NCBI RefSeq assembly: GCF_963920485.1
Contig: NZ_OY986431.1
Location: 496,001-560,000, forward strand
Length of the DNA: 64,000 nt
Direction: 5' to 3'
From: Cyanobium usitatum str. Tous
Lineage (GTDB): Bacteria > Cyanobacteriota > Cyanobacteriia > PCC-6307 > Cyanobiaceae
In this document: piece by piece, positions 28,801 to 35,822 of the stretch
Numbering within the stretch: the first letter of the stretch is position 1
How the letters are laid out: every line of letters starts with the position of its first letter
Notes under the pieces: model-generated
The model's input: only the letters and a program-made list of their open reading frames with translations
Told to the model about the DNA's origin: nothing
Databases searched by the model: none
Position numbers and translations under genes: made by a program

Positions 28801-31800
28801 ATGCGGTGGTACGGAATCCCGTGGCATTGGCCTTGCGTCCGAGGGCCGTGGCGCTTTCACCGTTGGCGATGGAGGCTTCTCCGAGGGCTGTGGCGGCGGT
28901 ACCTGCAGCCCGGGCGTTCAACCCGACGGCGGTCGCGGCGATTCCGGAGGCATCGGCGCGAGGACCTAGGGCCGTCGCCTGTAGCTCTGATGCCAGGGCA
29001 CCGGCGCCCAACGCGGTGGCTTCGAATCCCGTGGCATTGGCCTTGCGTCCGAGGGCCGTGGCGCTTTCACCGTTGGCGATGGAGCCTTCTCCGAGGGCTG
29101 CGGCGGCGGTACCTGCAGCCCGGGCGTTCACCCCGACGGCGGTCGCGGCGGTTCCGCTGGCGTTGGCGTTGCGACCCAGCGCCGTGGAGAAACGGCCCGA
29201 AGCATTGGCTGAGTAACCCAGCGCCGTGGCCTCTATGCCCGAAGCAGTGGCTTGTGAACCCAGCGCCGTGGCCTCTGTGCCCGAAGCATTGGCGAGAGCA
29301 CCCAGGGCCGTGGCGCCGAGTTCCGAAGCACGGGTTCCCCTCCCCAGCGCCGTGGCGTCAAAGCCCGAAGCATTGGAGTTAAAACCCAGCGCCGTGGCCA
29401 GTCGTCCCGAAGCATTGGCAGAATTGCCGAAGGCCGATGCATTGCCACCGGTCGCCGATGCATTCGGCCCATAACAGGTGGCGTTATCACCGGTCGCAGT
29501 GCAATCCAGCGATGACAGTGCTGTTGAGGAGATCGATGAGCGCGAGAGGGTGCCATCGTCGTTGGCCAGAACGAGACCTGTGCCGGTTCCGGTGAGATTG
29601 GCAACGGTTGTTGTTGTTGTTGCCGTGCCAAGAACGATTTGATCGGCACGTGTGGTGGCGGCTGATTGTCCAACGGCTGTGGAATTGGTGAATGCAGCAT
29701 TGGCTAGAACACCCAGTGCCGTGGAGGAATTGCCTGTAGCATTGGTTCGATCGCCGATCGCTGTGGCTAACGAGCCCGAAGCAGTGGCTTGTGAACCCAG
29801 CGCCACGGCTCTCAAACCGGAAGCAGTGGACAAGTAACCCAGCGCCGTGGCGCTGTTGCCCGAAGCATTGGCTGAAGCACCCAGCGCCGTGGCGCTGTTG
29901 CCCGAAGCATTGGTGCCTGCGCCCAGCGCCGTGGAGCCGATGCCCGAAGCAGTGGCTTGTACACCCAGCGCCATGGCCAGATTGCCCGAAGCATTGGCTA
30001 GAACACCCAGCGCCGTGGCCTCTATGCCCGAAGCAGTGGCTTGTGAACCCAGTGCCGTGGCGTCTTTGGCCGAAGCAGTGGAGCCGACGCCCAGCGCCGA
30101 AGAGTAGTTGCCAGAAGCAGTGGCTAGAAAACCCAGCGCCGTGGCGCTGTCGCCCGAAGCAGTGGCTGAAGCACCCAGCGCCGTGGCGCTGTCGCCCGAA
30201 GCAGTGGCTGAAGCACCCAGCGCCGTGGCCTCTATGCCCGAAGCAATGGCTGAGTCACCTAGCGCCGTGGCGATGTCGCCCGCAGCATTGGCTGAAGTAC
30301 CCAGCGCCGAAGAGTAGTTGCCAGAAGCATTGGCTTGTTTACCTAGCGCCGTGGCGCTGTCGCCCGAAGCCTTGGCTGAACGACCCAGCGCCGTGGCCTC
30401 TATGCCCGAAGCAATGGAGCCGACGCCCAGCGCCGAAGAGTAGTTGCCAGAAGCAGTGGCTTGTACACCCAGCGCCATGGACAGATTGCCCGAAGCATTG
30501 GCTGTACGACCCAGCGCCGTGGCCTCTGTGCCCGAAGCAGTGGCGAGAGCACCCAGGGCCGTGGCGCCGAGACCCGAAGCACGGGTTCGCATCCCCAGCG
30601 CCGTGGCCTCTATGCCCGAAGCAGTAGCCGCCCTACCGAGCGCCGTGGCGTCAGTGCCCGAAGCATTGGAGTTGACACCCAGCGCCATGGCCCGTTGTCC
30701 CGAAGCATTGGCAGAATTGCCGAAGGCTGATGCATTGCCACCGGTCGCCGATGCATTCGGCCCATAACAGGTGGCGTTATCACCGGTCGCAGTGCAATTC
30801 AGCGATGACAGTGCTGTTGAGGAGATCGATGAGCGCGAGAGGGTGCCATCGTCGTTGGCCAGAACGAGACCTGTGCCGGTTCCGGTGAGATTGGCAACGG
30901 TTGTTGTTGTTGTTGCCGTGCCAAGAACGATTTGATCGGCACGTGTGGTGGCGGCTGATTGTCCAACGGCTGTGGAATTGGAGAATGCAGCATTGGCTAG
31001 AACACCCAGTGCCGTGGAGGAATTGCCTGTAGCATTGGTTCGATCGCCGATCGCTGTGGCTAACGAGCCCGAAGCAGTGGCTTGTGAACCCAGCGCCACG
31101 GCTCTCAAACCGGAAGCAGTGGACAAGTAACCCAGCGCCGTGGCGCTGTTGCCCGCAGCATTGGCTAAAGCACCCAGCGCCGTGGCCTCTATGCCCGAAG
31201 CATTGGTGCCTGCGCCCAGCGCCGTGGAGCCGCTGCCCGAAGCAGTGGCTTGTACACCCAGCGCCGTGGCGCTGTTGCCCGAAGCATTGGCTCGAACACC
31301 CAGCGCCGTGGCCTCTATGCCCGAAGCATTGGCTGAGTAACCCAGCGCCGTGGCCTCTATGCCCGAAGCATTGGCTTGTGAACCCAGCGCCGTGGCCTCT
31401 GTGCCCGAAGCAGTGGCGAGAGCACCCAGGGCCGTGGCCTCGAGTCCCGAAGCACGGGTTCCCCTCCCCAGCGCCGTGGCGTCAAAGCCCGAAGCATTGG
31501 AGTTAAAACCCAGCGCCGTGGCCAGTCGTCCCGAAGCATTGGCAGAATTGCCGAAGGCCGATGCATTGGCACCGGTCGCCGATGCATTCGGCCCATAACA
31601 GGTGGCGTTATCACCGGTCGCAGTGCAATTCAGCGATGTCAGTGCTGTTGAGGAGATCGATGAGCGCGAGAGGGTGCCATCGTCGTTGGCCAGAACGAGA
31701 CCTGTGCCGGTTCCGGTGAGATTGGCAACGGTTGTTGTTGTTGTTGCCGTGCCAAGAACGATTTGATCGGCACGTGTGGTGGCGGCTGATTGTCCAACGG

Positions 31801-32443
31801 CTGTGGAATTGGTGAATGCAGCATTGGCTAAAGCACCCAGCGCCGTGGAGGCGATGCCCGCAGCATTGGCTCCAGCACCCAGCGCCGTGGCGCGAATGCC
31901 GTTAGCTTCAGCAGCAGCACCCACCGCCGTGGAGGAAACGCCCGAAGCTGTGGTAACGCTACCCAGCGCTATGGCGTCGTCGCCCGAAGCAATGGAGTCG
32001 ACGCCCAGCGCCGTGGAGTAAGCGCCAGAAGCAGTGGCTTGTACACCCAGCGCCATGGCCTCTGTGCCCGAAGCATTGGCTGAACGACCCAGCGCTATGG
32101 CGTCGTTGCCCGAAGCAATGGAGTTGACGCCCAGCGCCGTGGAGTAAACGCCAGAAGCGTTCGCGGCGAGGCCAATCGCGAATGCCCCTGCTCCAGATGC
32201 CGATGCACTTCCACAAGCACCGCTTGCGCCTGGGATGCCGGTGATTTGAGCAGCGGCTGGTTGGCTTTGCAGCGCCGCATCCACCACTACCCCAAGGCTG
32301 GCTACCTGGCCGACGAGGGCCCACGCCACAAAACCACTCTGCGACGCCTTGCTCCAGCGACGGCTACGACTGGCCCGTCGCGTCTTCGAACTTCGGCGGT
32401 ATCCGGCAAGCTTGAGAGTTGCCGAAACTAGCCAGAGGTTCAA
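22835..32443 (-). CDS. Giant trimeric autotransporter adhesin (YadA-like), 3202 aa
   Basis: A type Vc secreted surface adhesin. Residues about 1-66 form an Arg-rich extended signal region plus hydrophobic segment, ending PAAAQ. A YadA-type head of 14-residue repeats (pattern xxASGxxATALGxxA) spans about 70-1720. It is interrupted by five 85-residue connector cassettes ending NCTATGDNATCYGPN. A second head lies at about 1795-1915, a stalk of GNQTV/GNQTI repeats at about 1980-2585, a third head at about 2615-2800 and a short stalk at about 2830-2920. The YadA anchor is at about 2985-3066 (GVGTGGYGSQYAISAGCAV, ending GRLGFSFPLG). Residues 3067-3202 form a coiled-coil tail. The only usable start is TTG at 32443, because no ATG or GTG lies before the signal. 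N-X-S/T sequons are extremely frequent. Confidence 0.93.
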   Translation of the reverse strand: MNLWLVSATLKLAGYRRSSKTRRASRSRRWSKASQSGFVAWALVGQVASLGVVVDAALQSQPAAAQITGIPGASGACGSASASGAGAFAIGLAANASGVYSTALGVNSIASGNDAIALGRSANASGTEAMALGVQATASGAYSTALGVDSIASGDDAIALGSVTTASGVSSTAVGAAAEANGIRATALGAGANAAGIASTALGALANAAFTNSTAVGQSAATTRADQIVLGTATTTTTVANLTGTGTGLVLANDDGTLSRSSISSTALTSLNCTATGDNATCYGPNASATGANASAFGNSANASGRLATALGFNSNASGFDATALGRGTRASGLEATALGALATASGTEATALGSQANASGIEATALGYSANASGIEATALGVRANASGNSATALGVQATASGSGSTALGAGTNASGIEATALGALANAAGNSATALGYLSTASGLRAVALGSQATASGSLATAIGDRTNATGNSSTALGVLANAAFSNSTAVGQSAATTRADQIVLGTATTTTTVANLTGTGTGLVLANDDGTLSRSSISSTALSSLNCTATGDNATCYGPNASATGGNASAFGNSANASGQRAMALGVNSNASGTDATALGRAATASGIEATALGMRTRASGLGATALGALATASGTEATALGRTANASGNLSMALGVQATASGNYSSALGVGSIASGIEATALGRSAKASGDSATALGKQANASGNYSSALGTSANAAGDIATALGDSAIASGIEATALGASATASGDSATALGASATASGDSATALGFLATASGNYSSALGVGSTASAKDATALGSQATASGIEATALGVLANASGNLAMALGVQATASGIGSTALGAGTNASGNSATALGASANASGNSATALGYLSTASGLRAVALGSQATASGSLATAIGDRTNATGNSSTALGVLANAAFTNSTAVGQSAATTRADQIVLGTATTTTTVANLTGTGTGLVLANDDGTLSRSSISSTALSSLDCTATGDNATCYGPNASATGGNASAFGNSANASGRLATALGFNSNASGFDATALGRGTRASELGATALGALANASGTEATALGSQATASGIEATALGYSANASGRFSTALGRNANASGTAATAVGVNARAAGTAAAALGEGSIANGESATALGRKANATGFEATALGAGALASELQATALGPRADASGIAATAVGLNARAAGTAATALGEASIANGESATALGRKANATGFRTTALGAGALASFTNSTAIGTGAATTRADQIVLGTATTTTTVANLTGTGTGLVLANDDGTLSRSSISSTALTSLNCTATGDNATCYGPNASATGGNASAFGNSANASGQRAMALGVNSNASGTDATALGRAATASGIEATALGMRTRASGLGATALGALATASGTEATALGVGSNASGSLSTALGALANASGRFSTALGASANAGGDAATALGASATAAFTNSTAVGQSAATTRADQIVLGTATTTTTVANLTGTGTGLVLANDDGTLSRSSISSTALTSLNCTATGDNATCYGPNASANGGNASAFGNSANASGRLATALGVRANAAGVGATALGLDANAFGNISTALGAQSNASGVGATALGAGANAAGQDAMALGVLATASGVGATALGTQANASGLDATALGRTATASGSSATALGYLASATGNQAMALGFAANASGQDATALGLRANASGIGAMAWGYSATASALNSIAVGSGAVSSNSNATAIGTGAQSTIANATAIGAGAQALQSSGSTATSSITLGTQGNGTTDYFLPGLSNKPSSGTEYLVIDQQGRITAGTATLAPNYTIAIQNAFNCTHQGIDSVCFGNNSRALGDYTSAIGANSTAIGFEATAVGADSDATNGSVAVGAYAEATGVNSVAIGVASNATGMATVAIGENSRAAGNRTIVMGYQAVANANDAIALGYQANASYDNSIAFGDGAASTRTDQVAIGKSGSEVTIANLAGTGNEMVFANGDGTLKRAAGISVNNGSLTVANDLTVGGATTLNTLTATGAANFQSTLAVQGATTLNGATTVNNSLTVNGTQTVNGNQSVTGSQTIGGNQTVTGNQTVAGNSAITGNQTIGGNLGVTGATTLYGGATINNGLTVTGGTSTDTLAVSGATTLNTLTATGAANFQSTLDVQGATTLNGATTVNNSLTVNGTQTVNGNQSVTGSQTIGGNQTVTGNQTVAGSSSITGNQTIGGNLGVTGATTLNTLTATGAANFQSTLAVQGATTLNGATTVNNSLTVNGTQTVNGNQSVTGSQTIGGNQTVTGNQTVAGSSSITGNQTIGGNLGVTGTTTLNTLTATGAANFQSTLAVQGATTLNGATTVNNSLTVTGTTNLKNTNVVGTLAVTGNQTVSGSQTIGGNQTVAGNQTVAGSSAITGNQTIGGNLGVTGTTTLNTLTATGAANFQSTLAVQGATTLNGATTVNNSLTVNGTQTVNGTQTVNGNQSVTGSQTIGGNQTVAGNQTVAGSSAITGNQTIGGNLGVTGATTLNGATTVNNSLTVNGTQTVNGNQSVTGSQTIGGNQTVAGNQTVAGSSAITGNQTIGGNLGVTGATTLNGATTVNNSLTVNGTQTVNGNQSVTGSQTIGGNQSVTGNFTARGNVTLTGYTTNQTSGTTQVLTTDSQGQLGFIVLPTNTTTFCNRTGVNSACYGPSAEALGDFDTAIGANSTADATLGSTALGAETNASGNGSTAIGVVATSRGEGSIAVGFAANSTAEGGIAIGFNTTANGTNAFAYGTDAVANGVNVTAIGAGARAEGFNTNALAVGTGAVANGTDVTALGAGAVATGTRATAIGASARTTRDNQLMLGSANQETTIANLAGNGNEMVFANGDGTLKRAAGISVNNGSLTTANNLTVGGALNVSGNTTLNTLTATGAANFQSTLTVQGATTLSGGATINNGLTVTGGATINNGLTVTGGATVTGGATINNGLTVTGGTNTDSLKVKSLSGKGTFLVAAESDGTLQRSSSVSLQQVDQAVNSTIPQLQSTTNRLESAARGLGQAVESSGAVAAALSAIPQVSLQDDEPVRCGVGTGGYGSQYAISAGCAVRVGDRLHLNGALAYTPSIDYEYGSTPSVAGRLGFSFPLGRIAKASSKPSRETSQELSNVQSNLEKIQQEVKARDTQIADLKMQLDKLSKDQHPDSASPNNKATTQLIAMLKSRIEQLEQEKNQSETENRLQDKKIQDLENRLAEQETMFQRAMNQLRSLIGGKSIEHGPTSKATP
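24690..26500 (-). repeat. Stalk repeat array (GNQT / NNSLTV units)
   Basis: The array encodes repeating blocks such as TTLNTLTATGAANFQSTL, GATTVNNSLTVNGTQ and GNQTVAGNQTV. The block beginning with the codons for FQSTLAVQG recurs on the plus strand near 25261, 25561, 25828, 26098 and 26448, at roughly 270-350 base spacing. Individual units differ by insertion or loss of GNQT-type heptads, evidence of in-frame slippage. Confidence 0.85.
27871..31785 (-). repeat. Five near-identical 255-bp in-frame cassettes within the adhesin gene
   Basis: Copies lie at 27871-28125, 28492-28746, 29407-29661, 30700-30954 and 31531-31785. All are exactly 255 bases (85 codons) and differ at only a few positions by eye. 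Each encodes a TTRADQIVLGTATTTTTV segment, an ANLTGTGTGLVLANDDGTL connector and the C-x8-C motif. Variable numbers of 14-residue head repeats lie between copies, pointing to duplication and recombination in units. Confidence 0.92.
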
Positions 32444-32553
32444 TGGTCTGTGCCAAATATTGGCTTTAATTATGACCCTCGCAGCTGTGAATGGGCGATC
32501 AGAATCGAGCTGTCTCGTGAGTCTTTCCGAGTCTCACTAGTGTGTTTCTAGCG
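32444..32553. promoter_or_regulatory. Divergent intergenic region between adhesin and glycosylation operon
   Basis: This short region must hold promoters for both the adhesin (minus) and the GT41 operon (plus), unless the plus-strand gene starts later at GTG 32644. No confident -10/-35 pair is visible. It is AT-richer than flanking coding sequence and contains the inverted repeat at 32517-32537. Confidence 0.45.
32517..32537. promoter_or_regulatory. Imperfect 21-bp inverted repeat, possible operator
   Basis: The outer arms GTGAG and CTCAC pair perfectly. After one T-T mismatch, three further pairs (one G-T) close a three-base loop. It lies between the divergent adhesin and GT41 genes, where a shared operator or a 5' leader hairpin could act. 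Confidence 0.3.
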
Positions 32554-35500
32554 ATGAAAACTTGTTGCAATAGGATTGTGATAGTTGGATTACGTGGTCT
32601 GGGGATTATCCAGCTCCATCAGTGCTCTCGTGATGCAACGCTGGTGGTGAGCGATGCCTGCTGGCTTCTGCTTCCCATTCCCAAGGTGGCGTCCACCCTG
32701 CTCAAGCGGCTTGCCGTGATCGCCGCAGGTCGTGACCCGGCTGCTTTGGCCGTGTTGGGTGAAACCCGCCCGGCCCTGGCGATTCACCGGGCCGATCTTC
32801 ACCGTCTGCCGTCCTTGGCTCAGTTGCCCGCCCTCGAGGCCGAGGCGCTGCTGGCAGACCCCCATGGCCTGCGTCTAGCGGTCACCCGTCATCCCGGGGA
32901 GCGCTTGCTGTCGTTCTGGCACGACAAGCTGCACCTCGCTGATCCGGCCTATGCGCCCCTGAATCAAGCGATCCAATCCAGGCGCGAACGTGCCGGTGCA
33001 GAGCCGTGTCGATTCTCAGACTTTCTCACCTATCTCGATCAGCACTGGGAGCAGCTCCGTAGCGACGGCCATCTGCTGCCCCAATCCGAGTGGCTCGCTG
33101 ATCCCACACTGTTCAATCAACAGCTCGATCGCTCCGAGCTGGTCGATCGTCTGCCCGCGTTGCTCGGCTCACGCTTGCCCGACCAGCGCCTGGAGCGCCT
33201 GCGCCGGGAGCTGCTGCTTTACGACGGCAAGCACCGCCAGCGGCTGAGCAAACGCTGGGAGAGCAGCTATGGCAAGGATGGGATCCAGATCCTCGAACGT
33301 CTCTACGGAGCCGACCTCGAGCGCTTCGGCTACACCCTGCCCCGTCGTCGCGGCGACAAGCTGAAACCCCTGGCCGCGGTGGATCTCGATGCCCTGGTGG
33401 ATCCGCTGCAGCAATTGCGTGATCGCCATTTCCAGATCGCTGGCCTGCAGCAGCAGATTCTGGAGTTGCAGCAGGAGTTGCAGCGTCCCTCCCTGCCCTC
33501 GCTCACCCCGCCGCAAGGGCAATGGCCGCCCCATAACGCCCCGGAGGCAGGCCTCGGCCATCTCTACGACGCCCTCGGTCAGCAGCGTTTTCAGGAGGTG
33601 CTGGATCAGGCCTCGGGGCTGGAAGGGCATCCCCATGCCGGTGAAGTGGCCTATCTCGAAGGTCTGGCGCAGACGGCACTGGGTCAGCACGAGGTAGCCC
33701 TGCGTTGTTTTGAAGCCGCCCAGTCCCGCGGTTTTCTCACTCCCTACGTGTTGTTCAACGGCGGCAATGCCTGCCGCGCCCTGGGTAACACTGCTGAAGG
33801 TCTGCGCCTTTACCGGGAGGCTCTTGGAGTGTTCCCGCAGTTCAGCGAATGCCGCCACAACCTGGCGCTGGCCCTGATCGAGGCCGCCGATGTCGAAAGC
33901 GCTGAGCGGGAATTGCGCCTGCTGCTCCGGGATCAACCGACCTACGTGCAAGCCTCCTTCTGCCTGGGCAACCTGCTGCGTGAGCATCAGCGGGAGCGCG
34001 AGGCGATCGAGGCCTTCCGCCTCTGCCTCCAGCATGCGCCCGCCTATGCCGATGCCTGGAACAACCTCGGCCTGGCCCAGGCCTCAGCCGGTGATTTGGA
34101 GGCGGCGATGGCCAGTTATCGCCATGCCCTCACCATTGATCATCGTTTCAAGCCATCGCGCCAGAACCTTGCCCAGGCGTTGGTGCAAGCCAAGCGCCAC
34201 GCTGATGCGCTTGAGCAGTTTGAGCAGTTCGCCGTCCTCGAGCTCAGCCCCTTTGAACAGGTGATCGCTCTGCAGGGCAGGATCAATTGCCTGCTGGAGC
34301 TGGATCGCTACGACGATGCACTCGCCCTGGCCGACGGCCAGAACGACCGCCGTCTGCAGTTGATGAGCCGTCTGCATGTGTTGCCGGTGCTCTTTGCCAC
34401 CGATGAGCAGGTGGCGTCTGTGCGTCAGCGCTGGGCCGACGATGCACGCACCTTGTATGAGCTGCTGGAGGGGATCGATCAGAGCGACCCGGCCTTGGAG
34501 CTGCTCTACGCCCACTCATGGTCGCTCACCAACTTCTATCTCGCCTATCAGATGGACGACGACCGGCCCTTGCAGGAGCTCTATGCCGGCATCCTCGATC
34601 GCATCCTGCGCCCGAAGCTGGGGGCCTTCATGCAACCCCGGCCCCAACGCGATCCATCCGATCCCCGCCCCCTCCGCGTGGGGGTGATCTCTCCCCACCT
34701 CCACAACCACAATGGCGCCATCTGGTGCCTGGGCTGGCTGGAGGGAATCGCCGGTAACCCTGGCTACGAAATCGTGACCTACAACCTGGCTGAACGGGTT
34801 GATTCCGGCACCCAGCGGTTCGCGACCCTGGGCCTGCAGCGCCATCTGCCCCTGCGCGCCGAGAGTCCAGAGCCCATGCTGCAGCAGATCCTCGATGATC
34901 AACTCGACCTGCTGATCTTTACCGACATCGGCATGCATCCCGCCAGCAAAGTCACCTCCGTGTTGCAACTGGCACCGGTGCAGGTTCAGGGTTGGGGCCA
35001 TCCGATCACCAGTGGTTCCCGCACCATGCATTACTACATCTCGGGCGAGGGGATGGAGCCTCCTGGCAACGAGGCCCACTACAGCGAAACGTTGTATCGC
35101 CTGCCCAAAACTGGCCTGAACTACGAAACCCCGGCTGCCCTGCACGACGGCCAGCTGCTCTACGACAAGTTCGACCTGCCGCGGGACCGGCCGATCCTCA
35201 ACTCCCTGCAGAGCACCTTTAAGTATCTGCCGCGCAACGACTGGACCTTTGCCGAAATCGCCAAACGCCACCCTGAAGCGTTCATCGTGATGGTGGGCCA
35301 TATGGGCAGTGGTGGCATCGCCGAACGGTTGTTCGAACGCCTGCGCCCTCATTTCGAGCACCGCGATCTGGTGATCGAGGAGCATCTGCGTATCCTTCCT
35401 CGCCTCGACTACGGCGATTTCATGGGGTTGTTCGCCATCAGCCACCACACGATCGACACGATCGACTGGAATGGTGGCAACAGCTCGATGCAGTCGTTCT

Positions 35501-35817
35501 CGCTCGACTGCCCCGTGGTCACCCTGCCCACCGCCTTCATGCGCGGTCGCCACACGGTGGCGATGCTGGAGGTGCTGGAGCTTCCCGAGCTGATCGCCAG
35601 TGATGTCGATGATTACATCGCCATCTCCGCCCGCCTGCTCGACGATCCTGCCTTTTATCAAGCCATGCGCACTGCGATTGCTGAAAGGAAACAGCGGTTG
35701 TTCCACGACAAGAGTGTGGCTGAGGCGTTTCAAGTGGCAGTGGAAACCATGTGCCGGCAATCGCCCGCAGTGGGCCAGCAACCCGCAGGGATGTTGCCTG
35801 TCGCCATGGCGGCCTGA
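32554..35817 (+). CDS. Fusion: sulfotransferase - coiled coil - TPR - GT41 (OGT/SPY-like) glycosyltransferase
   Basis: A cytoplasmic multidomain enzyme of about 1087 residues. The N-terminal sulfotransferase domain (about 35-260) has a PAPS 5'-phosphosulfate loop PIPKVASTLLK and a 3'-phosphate motif AVTRHPGERLLSFW. A Gln/Leu-rich coiled coil follows (about 275-310), then TPR repeats (about 330-600; e.g. YADAWNNLGLAQASAGDLEAA). The C-terminal GT41 domain (about 700-1075) has the conserved His region SPHLHNHN, QVQGWGHPITSGS, STFKYLP (Lys equivalent to OGT UDP-binding Lys) and DTIDWNGGNSSMQSF then PVVTLP. GT41 enzymes transfer sugars to Ser/Thr (OGT) or Asn (HMW1C). ATG 32554 is taken as start; GTG 32542 or GTG 32644 are alternatives, the latter just before the first domain. 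Confidence 0.88.
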   Translation: MKTCCNRIVIVGLRGLGIIQLHQCSRDATLVVSDACWLLLPIPKVASTLLKRLAVIAAGRDPAALAVLGETRPALAIHRADLHRLPSLAQLPALEAEALLADPHGLRLAVTRHPGERLLSFWHDKLHLADPAYAPLNQAIQSRRERAGAEPCRFSDFLTYLDQHWEQLRSDGHLLPQSEWLADPTLFNQQLDRSELVDRLPALLGSRLPDQRLERLRRELLLYDGKHRQRLSKRWESSYGKDGIQILERLYGADLERFGYTLPRRRGDKLKPLAAVDLDALVDPLQQLRDRHFQIAGLQQQILELQQELQRPSLPSLTPPQGQWPPHNAPEAGLGHLYDALGQQRFQEVLDQASGLEGHPHAGEVAYLEGLAQTALGQHEVALRCFEAAQSRGFLTPYVLFNGGNACRALGNTAEGLRLYREALGVFPQFSECRHNLALALIEAADVESAERELRLLLRDQPTYVQASFCLGNLLREHQREREAIEAFRLCLQHAPAYADAWNNLGLAQASAGDLEAAMASYRHALTIDHRFKPSRQNLAQALVQAKRHADALEQFEQFAVLELSPFEQVIALQGRINCLLELDRYDDALALADGQNDRRLQLMSRLHVLPVLFATDEQVASVRQRWADDARTLYELLEGIDQSDPALELLYAHSWSLTNFYLAYQMDDDRPLQELYAGILDRILRPKLGAFMQPRPQRDPSDPRPLRVGVISPHLHNHNGAIWCLGWLEGIAGNPGYEIVTYNLAERVDSGTQRFATLGLQRHLPLRAESPEPMLQQILDDQLDLLIFTDIGMHPASKVTSVLQLAPVQVQGWGHPITSGSRTMHYYISGEGMEPPGNEAHYSETLYRLPKTGLNYETPAALHDGQLLYDKFDLPRDRPILNSLQSTFKYLPRNDWTFAEIAKRHPEAFIVMVGHMGSGGIAERLFERLRPHFEHRDLVIEEHLRILPRLDYGDFMGLFAISHHTIDTIDWNGGNSSMQSFSLDCPVVTLPTAFMRGRHTVAMLEVLELPELIASDVDDYIAISARLLDDPAFYQAMRTAIAERKQRLFHDKSVAEAFQVAVETMCRQSPAVGQQPAGMLPVAMAA

Positions 35818-35822
35818 TCGCC

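Noticed and set aside
27281-32140. Regularly spaced short repeats that could look like a CRISPR array
   Set aside because: The period is 42 bases (14 codons), with no unique spacers, and the whole region is an open coding frame; no cas genes are present.
23135-32431. Many plus-strand open frames antisense to the adhesin, up to 278 codons (e.g. 29791-30627) with repeated HPAPWP-like peptides
   Set aside because: They are mirror images of the repeat codons: a repetitive GC-rich gene without stops on the opposite strand. Their peptides are low-complexity Trp/Pro/Cys/Arg strings with no domain, and the minus frame has a complete autotransporter architecture.
22835-32443. Phage tail-fibre or S-layer interpretation of the giant repeat protein
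   Set aside because: No phage genes nearby; the ALG/ASG head repeats and C-terminal YadA-type anchor identify a trimeric autotransporter.
34516-35781. 421-codon minus-strand frame antisense to the GT41 domain
   Set aside because: His/Gln/Val-rich composition typical of the antisense of GC-rich codons; the plus frame has clear GT41 motifs.
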